NCBI RefSeq assembly: GCF_001583435.1
Contig: NZ_CP013251.1
Span: forward strand, 4,105,215-4,169,214
Source of the DNA: Endozoicomonas montiporae CL-33
Lineage (GTDB): Bacteria > Pseudomonadota > Gammaproteobacteria > Pseudomonadales > Endozoicomonadaceae
Length of the DNA: 64,000 bases
Direction of reading: 5' to 3'
Made by a program: the position numbers and the translations under genes. This document shows positions 1 to 9,255 of the stretch, one piece after another. Under the pieces are notes generated by a model that saw only the letters and a list, made by a program, of their open reading frames with translations, was not told where the DNA came from and searched no databases. Position 1 is the first letter of the stretch. Every line of letters starts with the position of its first letter.

Positions 1-122
1 TCAGCAACCAGGTACGTCGTAACGAAGTACGCGAACTGCTGGGTATGCGTAAATTTGAAGAAGAACTGGAAGTCTGGCTGCGCGAGATCCGCGACCAGTC
101 TTTTGTAGAGGTTCGCCTGTAA
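1..122 (+). CDS. surA: SurA periplasmic chaperone, C-terminal end (partial)
   Basis: The window opens inside a reading frame whose last 39 codons (frame from base 3, stop TAA at 120-122) encode NQVRRNEVRELLGMRKFEEE and end DQSFVEVRL. This is the typical C-terminus of SurA, the periplasmic peptidyl-prolyl isomerase and outer-membrane-protein chaperone. The next genes, pdxA and rsmA, are the usual neighbours of surA in gammaproteobacteria, which supports the call. The rest of the gene lies left of the window. Confidence 0.85.
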   Translation, partial: SNQVRRNEVRELLGMRKFEEELEVWLREIRDQSFVEVRL

Positions 123-282
123 TACCAATTCCGCTTTCTAAATATGACCATGAGCAAGTCATTATGGGTCACGGGACAAGGCGGAACGACGAGTAATAGC
201 GAGCTATTGCGAGGAGTTCCAACGCAGCTCCCGTGATTCAGAATGGCTGCGCAATTCATGTTTAGAAGGTGGAATTGTTATA
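122..282. repeat. MITE-like palindromic repeat, family A, copy 1
   Basis: About 160 bp directly after the surA stop. Its ends are an imperfect inverted repeat: ATACCAATTCC...TTCTAAATATGA on the left and, reversed, the same pattern on the right (TTTAGAAGGTGGAATTGTTAT). The interior holds the palindrome AATAGCGAGCTATT and no reading frame. Related copies lie near 5074-5214 and 13920-14050, with end fragments at 9337-9358 and near 35374. It separates surA from pdxA, so the two genes may not be co-transcribed. Confidence 0.7.
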
Positions 283-318
283 AGCACGCCTTCCTCTTTT
301 AGATAAAATAGCTCCGTC

Positions 319-398
319 GTAGGTTGGGACGAGCGGAGCGATTCCCAACACATCATTATTTTACCATGTTGGGAATCGTTGCACTCGTCCCAACCTAC
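319..398. repeat. Palindromic repeat GTAGGTTGGGACGAGCG
   Basis: An 80-bp hyphenated palindrome. GTAGGTTGGGACGAGCG at the left is mirrored by the complementary CACTCGTCCCAACCTAC at the right, with a second inner pair CCCAACA/TGTTGGG. It ends 12 bp before the pdxA start codon. A second copy is at 45226-45358. Repeats with this sequence are widespread between genes in gammaproteobacteria; their function is not known to me. Confidence 0.75.
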
Positions 399-409
399 AA
401 GTCAAACTT

Positions 410-1393
410 ATGCTCACCTCTTATAAGCGTTTAATCATCACCTCCGGCGAACCCGCTGGTATCGGACCTGACCTGTGTTTGATTCTGGCCAGTCAGTCTC
501 TGCCCGTTCAGCTGGTGATTGCCGCTGATCCTGAGCTGCTCAGCCAACGTGCCAGACAACTCGATCTGAATGTAACACTGACCACTTTTAACCCGGAAGA
601 TCGCCAACCAGCAAAGGCGGGGGAGTTGCTTGTTGCTCCCTTTTCACTCAGTCAGCCCTGCCTAACCGGCCAGACAAACCCTGCAAATGGTCAGTATGTT
701 CTGGACATACTCAGTTATGCTGTTCAGGGTTGTATGGATGGACTGTTTGACGGAATGGTCACCGGTCCGGTTCACAAAGAAGTGATCAACAATGCCGGTG
801 TACCATTTACAGGCCACACCGAGTTTCTGGCAGAACAGACCCAAACCCATAAAGTCGTGATGATGCTGGCTACCGAAGGCCTGCGGGTCGCTCTTGCCAC
901 CACGCACCTGCCACTAAGCGAAGTCGCCGATGCCATTACTCCGGATTCACTGGAAGAAGTGATCCGCATTCTTAATGCTGATCTGGTCAACAAATTTGGC
1001 ATTATCGAGCCCGAGGTTCTGGTGTGCGGACTGAACCCTCATGCCGGAGAAGGTGGTCATCTGGGAATGGAAGAGATCGAGGTCATTATTCCGGTTCTGG
1101 ACAAGCTGCGCCGGGAAGGCATGAATTTGAAAGGCCCTCTGCCCGCCGACACCCTGTTTAATCCGAATTATCTGGCATCGGCAGATGCCGTGCTGGCTAT
1201 GTACCACGATCAGGGGCTGCCGGTGCTGAAATACAAGGGATTTGGCAAAGCGGTGAATATTACGTTGGGGCTGCCAGTGGTGCGAACATCGGTTGATCAC
1301 GGCACTGCTCTTGATCTTGCGGGCACTGGTCAAGCCAGCCCTGACAGTCTGTTGACTGCAATCGACTACGCCATGCAAATGATCAGTGAATAA
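410..1393 (+). CDS. pdxA: 4-hydroxythreonine-4-phosphate dehydrogenase PdxA
   Basis: This 327-aa cytosolic NAD-dependent enzyme of the DXP-dependent pyridoxal-5'-phosphate pathway oxidises 4-phosphohydroxy-L-threonine; the product is condensed by PdxJ. The sequence shows the family start [11 protein letters not shown] (residues 10-20), [10 protein letters not shown], and the three metal-binding histidine regions: TTHLPL (His166), [10 protein letters not shown] and [13 protein letters not shown]. The length matches the usual ~330 aa. The surA-pdxA-rsmA order is the conserved gammaproteobacterial one, although a MITE and a palindromic repeat sit between surA and pdxA. The ATG at 410 gives the expected N-terminus; no strong ribosome binding site is visible before it because the repeat runs almost up to the start. 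Confidence 0.95.
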   Translation: MLTSYKRLIITSGEPAGIGPDLCLILASQSLPVQLVIAADPELLSQRARQLDLNVTLTTFNPEDRQPAKAGELLVAPFSLSQPCLTGQTNPANGQYVLDILSYAVQGCMDGLFDGMVTGPVHKEVINNAGVPFTGHTEFLAEQTQTHKVVMMLATEGLRVALATTHLPLSEVADAITPDSLEEVIRILNADLVNKFGIIEPEVLVCGLNPHAGEGGHLGMEEIEVIIPVLDKLRREGMNLKGPLPADTLFNPNYLASADAVLAMYHDQGLPVLKYKGFGKAVNITLGLPVVRTSVDHGTALDLAGTGQASPDSLLTAIDYAMQMISE

Positions 1394-1402
1394 AAAGCTG
1401 GC

Positions 1403-1543
1403 TTATTGCTTATCGGAAGGTAACCGCTTTTTGTGCTGATAGACCTGAATTTTCACAATTCTGCGATCTGCTGCAACGGTTGTATTTTTGGGGTCAGGAT
1501 TGGAACCGTATGGAAAAACCATTATTTTCTGTTTCAGCCGCAT
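1403..1543 (-). CDS. Small hypothetical ORF, 46 aa, with strong RBS
   Basis: On the minus strand of the pdxA-rsmA gap a 46-codon frame begins MRLKQKIMVFPYGSNPDPKN and ends KKRLPSDKQ. The start ATG (1541-1543 complement) is preceded by GGGAGGTAGAAC, an almost ideal Shine-Dalgarno at good spacing, which is the main reason to call it. A 9-bp inverted repeat (ACCGTGTGA/TCACACGGT at 1567-1575 and 1594-1602) lies just upstream and could be an operator or terminator. The product is basic with no signal peptide or membrane segment, and I do not recognise it. It could be the remnant of a longer gene. Confidence 0.4.
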   Translation of the reverse strand: MRLKQKIMVFPYGSNPDPKNTTVAADRRIVKIQVYQHKKRLPSDKQ

Positions 1544-1717
1544 GTTCTACCTCCCTGACTTTATATACCGTGTGAATAAAGTTTTGAGCTTGATCACACG
1601 GTTTAGTTCCTCACACAGGGCTCTTTTGAACAGCAAATAACCATCAGCAGTTTGCAAAGCAGTATTCTGCCGCTATCATAAGCCGCCATTTCCGAGAACG
1701 ACTGCAAACAACACATT

Positions 1718-2518
1718 ATGTCCGAATTTCCCCATCACAGAGCCCGTAAACGCTTTGGCCAGAACTTCCTACACGATCAGGGCATAATCCAGAGAATCGT
1801 TCGCTCTATCTACCCGCGTGAAGGCGATCGACTGGTCGAGATCGGTCCTGGTCAGGGCGCCATCACCGAATTCCTTCTGGATGGTGCCGGTCAGCTGGAT
1901 GTAATCGAGCTGGATCGTGACCTTATTCCTATCCTGAAGCTTCGCTTTGGCCTGAACCCGAATTTCCGTATCCACGAAGGCGATGCTCTGAAATTCGACT
2001 TTGCCAGACTGAAAACCGACGACAAGCCTTTGCGACTGGTCGGCAACCTGCCTTACAACATCTCCACACCATTGATTTTTCACTTGTTGGAATATCAGGG
2101 ACTGATCAGCGACATGCATTTCATGCTGCAGAAAGAGGTGGTTCTGCGTCTGGCGGCCCAGCCGGGGGAAAACAACTACGGTCGTCTGGGCATCATGGCG
2201 CAATACTTCTGCCGGGTTGATTACCTGTTCACGGTGGGTCCGGGCTGCTTTAATCCTCCGCCCAAAGTCGATTCAGCCATTGTTCGCCTGACACCGCACA
2301 AAGAGCTGCCACACCCCTGTAAGGACGTAAAAATGCTCAGTCGTGTGGTTCGCGAGGCATTCAGCATGCGTCGTAAAACCCTGCGCAATACGCTTAAACA
2401 ACTGGTGTCCTCTGATGAACTGGAACAGTTGTCAATCGATCCGTCTATTCGCCCCGAGCGTGTGACTCTGGAAGAGTTTGTTCGTATCGCAGACTTCATT
2501 CACGACCGTAACACCTGA
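1718..2518 (+). CDS. rsmA: 16S rRNA (adenine1518/1519-N6)-dimethyltransferase RsmA (KsgA)
   Basis: A 266-aa SAM-dependent methyltransferase that dimethylates two adjacent adenines in the 3' terminal hairpin of 16S rRNA during small-subunit assembly. Visible motifs are FGQNFLHD (residues 13-20), the SAM-binding loop VEIGPGQGAIT (40-50), and the catalytic NLPYNIS (110-116). The C-terminal helical region contains PPKVDSAIVRL and REAFSMRRKTLRNTL. The length is typical. It follows pdxA as in E. coli, but a 324-bp gap with a small divergent ORF separates them. The apaG gene that usually follows is missing. Confidence 0.96.
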   Translation: MSEFPHHRARKRFGQNFLHDQGIIQRIVRSIYPREGDRLVEIGPGQGAITEFLLDGAGQLDVIELDRDLIPILKLRFGLNPNFRIHEGDALKFDFARLKTDDKPLRLVGNLPYNISTPLIFHLLEYQGLISDMHFMLQKEVVLRLAAQPGENNYGRLGIMAQYFCRVDYLFTVGPGCFNPPPKVDSAIVRLTPHKELPHPCKDVKMLSRVVREAFSMRRKTLRNTLKQLVSSDELEQLSIDPSIRPERVTLEEFVRIADFIHDRNT

Positions 2519-2530
2519 TCACTGTCACGC

Positions 2531-2548
2531 TGCACTTGAACAAGTGCA
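2531..2548. terminator. Short hairpin after rsmA
   Basis: TGCACTTGAACAAGTGCA is a perfect palindromic stem with a 4-nt loop, 13 bases after the rsmA stop. No T-run follows, so it may be a weak terminator or an mRNA-stabilising hairpin. It occupies the gap where apaG would normally be found. Confidence 0.35.
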
Positions 2549-2634
2549 ACAAGCTGAGATAAAACTATAAGGGTTGTCTGGCATAAACACTTCTATACAT
2601 GCCAGCGACCTTTGTGTGTGACTCAGGAGACTCT

Positions 2635-3441
2635 ATGGCGGTTTATGCCATTGGCGATATTCAGGGCTGCTACGACCCGTTTCGCCGTTTGCTCGACAAA
2701 ATCAAATTCAAACCCGGTAAAGACAAGCTCTGGATAGCAGGCGATATGGTCAACCGGGGCCCGGATTCGCTGGCAACCCTGCGCTTTATTAAATCCCTTG
2801 GCGATGACTGCATCTCAGTTCTTGGTAATCATGATCTGCACTTACTGGCAGTGGCATCAGGCATTCGTCCGGCAAAGAAAAAAGACACCCTGGGACCGAT
2901 TCTTAATGCTCCTGACTGTGACGAACTGATCCACTGGCTGCGTTACCGTCCGGTACTCCATCACGATAAACGCCTTGACATCACCATGGTGCATGCCGGA
3001 ATTCCTCCTATCTGGACCATTAAACAGGCGCGCCTCTATGCCGAAAAGCTTGAGCAGGCATTGCAGGCTAATGACTACCGGGAGCTATTAAGCTACCTGT
3101 TCACAAACGACAAACTGAACACCTGGGATAAAGCCCTGACCCGGCGCGCCCGACTCAAAATGATTACCGCCTACTTCACCCGCATGCGCTTCTGCGACGA
3201 GAATGGCAAACTGGATCTGGAAAACAAAACCGCTTATGCCAGAAAGGACTTCTATCCCTGGTTCCAGTTTCCGGACAGCCCGATTTACAAAGAAACCATC
3301 GTCTTTGGTCACTGGGCCGCATTAGAAGGAATCACTGGCCGTAAACGCATTCATGCCATTGATACCGGCTGTGTCTGGGGTGGTGAAATGACAGCTCTTA
3401 ACCTGAAGAACTTCCAACGTACCAGTGTTCCTGCGGAATAA
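2635..3441 (+). CDS. apaH: Symmetrical bis(5'-nucleosyl)-tetraphosphatase ApaH
   Basis: A metallophosphoesterase that hydrolyses Ap4A symmetrically to two ADP and also acts on alarmone-capped RNA in other bacteria. The start chosen is ATG 2635 (MAVYAIGDIQGCYDPF), preceded by CAGGAGACTCT, rather than the in-frame ATG 36 bases upstream. The product is 268 aa, close to the family norm of ~270-280. The phosphoesterase signature is complete: GDIQGCYDPF (metal-binding D and H-equivalent region), GDMVNRGPDS, GNHDLHLL, MVHAGIPP and, near the C-terminus, FGHWAALEG. The neighbour order rsmA-apaH without apaG is a small departure from the common rsmA-apaG-apaH arrangement. Confidence 0.94.
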   Translation: MAVYAIGDIQGCYDPFRRLLDKIKFKPGKDKLWIAGDMVNRGPDSLATLRFIKSLGDDCISVLGNHDLHLLAVASGIRPAKKKDTLGPILNAPDCDELIHWLRYRPVLHHDKRLDITMVHAGIPPIWTIKQARLYAEKLEQALQANDYRELLSYLFTNDKLNTWDKALTRRARLKMITAYFTRMRFCDENGKLDLENKTAYARKDFYPWFQFPDSPIYKETIVFGHWAALEGITGRKRIHAIDTGCVWGGEMTALNLKNFQRTSVPAE

Positions 3442-3580
3442 GTCTGTTTTTTACTATTGCCAAGGTACATCTGTCCGATACATACGCTTATGATCTTCGA
3501 AAAACAGCCAGAGAGCGTTCAGCCTTAGTGTATGAGAGGCTCTCAGTGTTGGAAAATAACAAGACTGTACGGACGCATCT

Positions 3581-4798
3581 ATGGCCAAAAAAGCAGCCAA
3601 ATCTTCCACTTTTATCTGGGAAGGCAAGGATAAAAGTGGACGCAAGATCAAAGGGGAGACCGATGGTTCCAGCATAGCTCTAGTCAAGGCCGAGCTTCGT
3701 AAACAGGGTATATCCGTTACCAAGATTAAAAAGAAAGGCATGTCGTTCGGAGGCAAGGGCGGCAAAATCAAACCTCTTGATATCGCACTGTTTACCCGAC
3801 AGCTCGCCACCATGATGAAAGCAGGTGTGCCGTTGCTTAATGCCTTCGACATCACCACAGACGGTATCGAAAAGCCCGCCATGAAAGAGCTACTGGTGAA
3901 AGTGAAAAACGAAGTGGCTGGCGGTACTACTCTTGCGGAAGCATTGCGGGCGCACCCCCTGTATTTTGATGATCTCTACTGCAACCTTGTAGCATCGGGT
4001 GAACAGTCTGGTGCTCTGGAAACCTTGCTGGACAGAATTGCAACCTATAAAGAAAAGTCTGAAGCACTGAAAGCCAAGATTAAAAAAGCAATGAATTACC
4101 CCATTGCCGTTGTCTGTGTTGCTTTTGTCGTTACCGGTATTCTGCTGGTTAAGGTAGTTCCTCAATTTGAAGAAGTATTTCAGGGCTTCGGAGCTGAATT
4201 ACCGGCCTTCACTCAGGTCGTTATCCAGATTTCCAACTTTGTTCAACAATGGTGGCTGGCTGCTATTCTCGGGTTGATTGCCTTTGGTTTCATGATCAAA
4301 AAACTCATGCAAAATTCAAAAGCCGCAAGAGACAGAAAAGACCGGCTGGCATTGAAACTGCCCGTTATTGGGCCCATACTCGAAAAGTCTGCCGTCGCAC
4401 GTTTTGCCAGAACCCTTTCAACGACATTTGCCGCCGGTGTGCCTCTGGTCGATGCTCTCGATTCAGTAGCCGGTGCTGCAGGTAATGTGATTTTCACCGA
4501 TGCCACCAACAGAATCAAGGAAGATGTATCCACCGGACAACAGCTGCAGTTTGCCATGAAAAGCTCAGGTATTTTCCCGGCCATGGCGATACAGATGGTC
4601 TCAATCGGTGAAGAGTCAGGCTCACTGGACGAAATGCTGGATAAAGTAGCGACCTTCTACGAGGATGAAGTGGACAATGCCGTTGATGGTCTGACCAGCC
4701 TGATGGAACCATTAATCATGTCAGTACTTGGTGTGCTGGTAGGTGGCCTGATCGTTGCCATGTACCTTCCGATATTTCAGATGGGTTCTGTCGTTTAA
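3581..4798 (+). CDS. pilC: Type IV pilus inner-membrane platform protein PilC
   Basis: A 405-aa GspF/PilC family protein, the polytopic inner-membrane platform that couples the PilB/PilT ATPases to pilin assembly. It has the two T2SSF domains: residues ~65-190 beginning FTRQLATMMKAGVPLLNAFD and ~270-395 beginning FARTLSTTFAAGVPLVDALD. The hydrophobic segments are AVVCVAFVVTGILLVKVV, WWLAAILGLIAFGFMI and the C-terminal LIMSVLGVLVGGLIVAMYLP. The start ATG 3581 gives the usual basic N-terminus (MAKKAAKSS). PilC genes normally sit between pilB and pilD; here neither is adjacent. apaH lies upstream and repeats plus an unrelated secreted-protein gene lie downstream, so this is an orphan pilC. Confidence 0.95.
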   Translation: MAKKAAKSSTFIWEGKDKSGRKIKGETDGSSIALVKAELRKQGISVTKIKKKGMSFGGKGGKIKPLDIALFTRQLATMMKAGVPLLNAFDITTDGIEKPAMKELLVKVKNEVAGGTTLAEALRAHPLYFDDLYCNLVASGEQSGALETLLDRIATYKEKSEALKAKIKKAMNYPIAVVCVAFVVTGILLVKVVPQFEEVFQGFGAELPAFTQVVIQISNFVQQWWLAAILGLIAFGFMIKKLMQNSKAARDRKDRLALKLPVIGPILEKSAVARFARTLSTTFAAGVPLVDALDSVAGAAGNVIFTDATNRIKEDVSTGQQLQFAMKSSGIFPAMAIQMVSIGEESGSLDEMLDKVATFYEDEVDNAVDGLTSLMEPLIMSVLGVLVGGLIVAMYLPIFQMGSVV

Positions 4799-5304
4799 AA
4801 CATTGTTGTTGTTATTGTTGTCAATGTGGATTCAACTCATCAACAGCCTCCAGTGCAATCCGGGAACTGTGTCATAAGAATGAGAATTGCTTTTGGCTCT
4901 TTATGGATTCCGGAAGGTTGGTAGAAAAATATCAAAAAGCTCGCTAGGAGGCTGACCTACAGAGCATTTTTTTCAGAAAAAATTCAGTCTTCGGTAGTAA
5001 CCCCCTGAAACACATAAAGAGCCTTCGGAAAAACCGTGTTCAGCCCACCACCCTGAAACACATATAGAGCCAACATGAATTGCGCAGCCAATCCAAAACG
5101 CTGGTTCTGCGTCAGAAATCCTCGCAATAGCCAGCTATTACTCGTCGTTCTTCCTTGCCCGGCGATTTGGATTGGCTTGCTCATGGTCATATTTAGAAAA
5201 CGGAATTGGCATAACGTGAAGAGCTTCGAAGAGCCGTCAAATAATTTGCGATCCAGTGATGTCTGGGTCGCAAGTTTCAAACCTGACAGGCATGCCTTAT
5301 TGTA
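4799..5304. repeat. Gene-free gap with short direct repeats and MITE family A copy 2
   Basis: No gene is seen here. CCCTGAAACACATAAAGAGCC (5003-5023) is repeated as CCCTGAAACACATATAGAGCC (5051-5071), and its complement GGCTCTTTATG occurs near 4892. A family-A MITE copy occupies about 5074-5214 in reverse orientation; its inner half (CATGAATTGCGCAGCC) and one end (CGGAATTGGCATAAC) are present but the other end has been replaced by the CCCTGAAACAC repeat. The tract marks the border between the core genes and the giant-gene region. Confidence 0.55.
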
Positions 5305-8300
5305 CTACTCCAGCAGTTTATCATAAAGATCTCCGGATAATAGAAATCGCTCATATTTTTCATGTTTTGAGTTTTCAACATATTCGTTTAATTCCTTCAA
5401 TGCAGTGTATTCAGCCACACTCCATTTAAATTTCTTCTGATTCTGTCTAAGAAATTTTTGCTCCTCATTTTGCATCATAGCTATTCCAGCTCGCTCTTGG
5501 TCCATCTTGCCTAAAACCTCATTGACAGTAACATGAAACTCATTAATTTTACTTTGAGTATTAACTATTGATTCATGAACCCCCTTCAAAGTATTTAATA
5601 TTTCAATTGCCTCATTTATTTGATCTAATGAAAAATTCTTGGTTACTTCTTGATGAAGCGATAGAAATCCTTCATTTTCTAGCACCGGGATTGCCATCAG
5701 CTCCTTACTCGTACTAACTGCTTCTGATATCAATACAGACCAATCTAACATTTTCTCCTCCATACCTTTATACAGAGCATTGGCATTTTTAATGTATTTT
5801 GTTTTTTCATCTATATTTGGAAACTTGATATTGCTAATTCTTATCGCCACCATTGGATTAACATTATCTTTTGATCCCCTTATTTCTACTGAATTTAGCA
5901 ACAGATTACGAACCTGTTGAAGATCTAAATCCATGATCACTTTCTGAAATGGCAATAATTTTTTGACAAGCATGAATTCATCTTTGGATAATTTTAAAAA
6001 ACGATTCACAAGGAACAATGTTTTTTCTATCAGTGCACTTACTTTTTGCTCTGGGGTTACTGAAGCTGCCAAGGCTTGTCCGATAATAAATTTTGATTGC
6101 TCAAAATTTTGATCTTTCATAGATTTTGCAAAGTTAAACATGTGCTCCTCCCAAGGTGTTTGATGGTTTTGCAGACTGGTTAAAGGTTGAGTGTCTTCAT
6201 TATCTGATGATGTATCGCTACCTGCTTCCAAACATCCATTATCCGGATAGGTTAACGCTGTTTTTTTCTTGTATTTTTCAGATTCAGGCTGCCGCTGCTC
6301 ACTCAAAAGTGTTTGATAATGAAGTTCATTAAAGTCGTTCTGATCGTGAACATGTACGTCTTTAATAAGTTCATAATTTTCTTTCACTAACTTGGCCTGT
6401 TTTTCCATATACGCTTGTTCTTCTGTAGATAAATAAAAGCCACTATTGAAGAAAAAATTTAGTATTACCGTTTGTTCAAAGAACATTGTATCTTTTGTAG
6501 AGCTTACCTTTTTTGTGTAAATGTTATCAACAAAGCTTTGAAGGCTTTTAAATAACCTTACCTTAAAATCCGGGTATTGTGAAAATAAAGATTTTAGTTC
6601 TTCAGAAAACGGGCTGGTAGGCGTTGCCGGAAGAAAATAAAAAATATCATGATAAAAACCATTAATAGTTGTTGTTGAACTCAATAAGTCAGGAAGGGTT
6701 TTCAAAAAAACACTTATCGCTTCCTGATGACTTTCTCCTGAAGAAAACTTGTTTATCAATGGCAATGCAAGCCATTTAAAAAATTGCAATAATGCACCCG
6801 TCATTTTTATCCTTATGATTATCCTATCTGTTCTTCCATTATACTTTTCTTTCAATAAATCCCACATGGCTTTTTCTGATTCTGGCTTCAATTCTGGTTT
6901 CTGATTGTCATAGGAATATGGCTCCCACCTAGCCCTGCCTTGTTCCAGCATTTCTAAGGCATTCATTAATAATGGTGCTAGTTTTATCATATCATGCATT
7001 TTTTCAAGCAACTCTTTTTTCTTCTCATTGTCTTCAACATAGTTGAGACTAATACAAATCATTCTTCCATAGCCACTAACGATATCGATAAGCTCTGCCA
7101 CCGAAATGACAGATGGCAACTCCTGAATGGGTTTTTCGGTATTTGTAGAGTGTTTTTTCAGAATTTCACTGTAAAATTCCAGTAATTTATGCAATGAGTC
7201 TAAGACAGCAATGATTCTCACCTCTCTATTTCCATGAGCTTCAGATGTTCTAGCTGATGCTTCTTTTTTACTTGTTTCTGGTAGATCATGAGCTGCGGTT
7301 ATAAATCTGCCAATATTTTTTGGTTTTGTTACAGGAACTTTTCTTGCAGGAACTTTTCTTGCAGCACCAGATTTCTTAACAAATTTTGAACATTCGAAAA
7401 AATCAGCAGCTAATATCTTTTTAATAAGCTGTCGAACATTGTCAATGGATTTAGGAAAATTTGATTCAGTCATCATGCTCATCTTTTTAAATATTCCAAG
7501 CGCTCTAACACGCGAATCAATAGTTTCTTGTTGTTTTTTGTATTCTTCCAAGCTAAGCTGATCCAATTTTTTTTTGGTTACCGACTTATCAACTGAATGT
7601 TGTTTGCCTGGAGTGTTGCGTTTAACTTTACTATTTTGATCTAAACATACTCTGCAGATAACCTTTCCCGACGTAGTGCTTTTTCTGGTTAACTGATCTA
7701 GTGGAACTTTATCACCACAATCTGAACAGCGTTTCAATTTTATATTCGGAACGCTGTATTTTTCTGGCACTTTTTTCTTGTCATCGTTCTTGTCATCTTT
7801 TTTGTCAGGCTCTTGCTTTTTTTTGGTCGGCGTCGACGACAACGATGTGGCACTTGTTGGTGTTGGTGTTGGTGTTGGTGCTGATGATGCTGGTGCGTTA
7901 CCAGCCCTTGATACAATCCCATGCATTAGGTGTTTATCCGGCTGGCTTTGTAGTTGAACAGTAAGACCAACCGTTTTGAATCGGGAATCATGAGTGACTG
8001 TTTCTGATGCAGGCAGTAGGTTGCTTTTGACTGGCTTTGGCAATGAACGAGTATCGACACGCTGCTCTTGCATATCTGGACTAACGTGCTTCAGGTTAAA
8101 CATAAACTGGGACAATAGCATACCGTCATTAATATCTTTTTGCTGGTAAACTACCTGGCTTGTAGTTGCCAACGCAAGTTCCCAGTATTGCCTGGATTTA
8201 AGTTCATCAGGTGGCAGGAATTCCCTGGTGATTTGGATAAAAGGGTTATTTTTATTGGAGAAGACCGTCCAGCTTTCACTTTCTGTACTGGCTAAGGCCA

Positions 8301-9255
8301 CAGCGTTGTGACCCAGACGGGTGACATTTATGGCAGCAGGCGGCAAAGCGTCTGATGACAGATACAGTGTATCGTCGGCTTCTGATTCAAACCACGCCTT
8401 GCTCAGTATTTCAGTTCTAATCCAGTCAAGCCACTGCGTTGAAAGAATATTATGTACACCGATGTCATTCGGTCGGTCAAACTCACAAGGGTCAAGCAAC
8501 CACGAGTGATCAGTATTGATAGCCGCAATCAACTGTTTTTGAATACCATTGATAATAATCAGCAGTTTGTCCCTGAGAGGCATAATTTCAAGAGTGTAAA
8601 CGACCTGTTCTTCCATCCACTGGGCTATTTGATGGAAGCCCGGGAAGCTGTCCGGAGTTAAATAGTAGGTTGGTTGCCACCCGCTTACTTCATTTGCAAG
8701 GGATTTGATAATAAGTGCTGGTCTGCCGGAACGGTTTTTTACCCTCAGGTATAACCGACTGGCAAGAACAGGGTCTTCAATGTAGACCGGCATTTCCCGC
8801 CAGCTACCGCACCCCCCAAGGGATTGCCGGACAGTGTCAGCGATGCTGGTCGCTGTATAGTCAAGCATTGACTGTGTTGATGAAACTTTTTGATAGGCCA
8901 GTGAAGCAAAGCACAGCCCGTACAGGCCATAACCAAAGCGACCGTGCCCTGTGAACAGCTTGATATAGTGGTCGCTGGCGGAACACAGTGCCCGAATGAA
9001 ATATATTTTAAGCCCGTATTCAATAACAGAGTCGCTTAGCGCTCTGGCATCCAGATCAAAAACATAAGTTACCTGACCGACTGTCTTTGAAGTGGGCCTC
9101 TGCCCCAGCAATGGTACCTGATCCGTATCCACTAAAGTTTCTGACTGGACTGTCTGCACGGTCACACATGACAGAAGCAATAATAGCCAAAGCCAACGAG
9201 ATGATTTCGGGGGCTGGCTACATTTTTTGGAAGCGATCGGGCAAACGAAATGCAC
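5305..9255 (-). CDS. Giant secreted protein 1 (1316 aa), paralogue of the next gene
   Basis: I do not recognise the family. The start MHFVCPIASKKC leads to a hydrophobic stretch SRWLWLLLLLSCVTVQTVQS that looks like a signal peptide cleaved near residue 40. Residues ~40-455 are a mixed alpha/beta region almost identical to the neighbour at 9912-13838. A low-complexity linker follows (APTPTPTPTSATSLSSTPTK, then Lys/Asp repeats), then two CxxC pairs (CSDC...CRVC, ~residues 510-545) that could bind zinc, then ~750 mostly helical charged residues diverged from the paralogue. No catalytic motif is evident. The coding region is AT-richer in its 3' half than in its 5' half. Export is likely; a host-directed role is speculation. 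Confidence 0.8.
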   Translation of the reverse strand: MHFVCPIASKKCSQPPKSSRWLWLLLLLSCVTVQTVQSETLVDTDQVPLLGQRPTSKTVGQVTYVFDLDARALSDSVIEYGLKIYFIRALCSASDHYIKLFTGHGRFGYGLYGLCFASLAYQKVSSTQSMLDYTATSIADTVRQSLGGCGSWREMPVYIEDPVLASRLYLRVKNRSGRPALIIKSLANEVSGWQPTYYLTPDSFPGFHQIAQWMEEQVVYTLEIMPLRDKLLIIINGIQKQLIAAINTDHSWLLDPCEFDRPNDIGVHNILSTQWLDWIRTEILSKAWFESEADDTLYLSSDALPPAAINVTRLGHNAVALASTESESWTVFSNKNNPFIQITREFLPPDELKSRQYWELALATTSQVVYQQKDINDGMLLSQFMFNLKHVSPDMQEQRVDTRSLPKPVKSNLLPASETVTHDSRFKTVGLTVQLQSQPDKHLMHGIVSRAGNAPASSAPTPTPTPTSATSLSSTPTKKKQEPDKKDDKNDDKKKVPEKYSVPNIKLKRCSDCGDKVPLDQLTRKSTTSGKVICRVCLDQNSKVKRNTPGKQHSVDKSVTKKKLDQLSLEEYKKQQETIDSRVRALGIFKKMSMMTESNFPKSIDNVRQLIKKILAADFFECSKFVKKSGAARKVPARKVPVTKPKNIGRFITAAHDLPETSKKEASARTSEAHGNREVRIIAVLDSLHKLLEFYSEILKKHSTNTEKPIQELPSVISVAELIDIVSGYGRMICISLNYVEDNEKKKELLEKMHDMIKLAPLLMNALEMLEQGRARWEPYSYDNQKPELKPESEKAMWDLLKEKYNGRTDRIIIRIKMTGALLQFFKWLALPLINKFSSGESHQEAISVFLKTLPDLLSSTTTINGFYHDIFYFLPATPTSPFSEELKSLFSQYPDFKVRLFKSLQSFVDNIYTKKVSSTKDTMFFEQTVILNFFFNSGFYLSTEEQAYMEKQAKLVKENYELIKDVHVHDQNDFNELHYQTLLSEQRQPESEKYKKKTALTYPDNGCLEAGSDTSSDNEDTQPLTSLQNHQTPWEEHMFNFAKSMKDQNFEQSKFIIGQALAASVTPEQKVSALIEKTLFLVNRFLKLSKDEFMLVKKLLPFQKVIMDLDLQQVRNLLLNSVEIRGSKDNVNPMVAIRISNIKFPNIDEKTKYIKNANALYKGMEEKMLDWSVLISEAVSTSKELMAIPVLENEGFLSLHQEVTKNFSLDQINEAIEILNTLKGVHESIVNTQSKINEFHVTVNEVLGKMDQERAGIAMMQNEEQKFLRQNQKKFKWSVAEYTALKELNEYVENSKHEKYERFLLSGDLYDKLLE

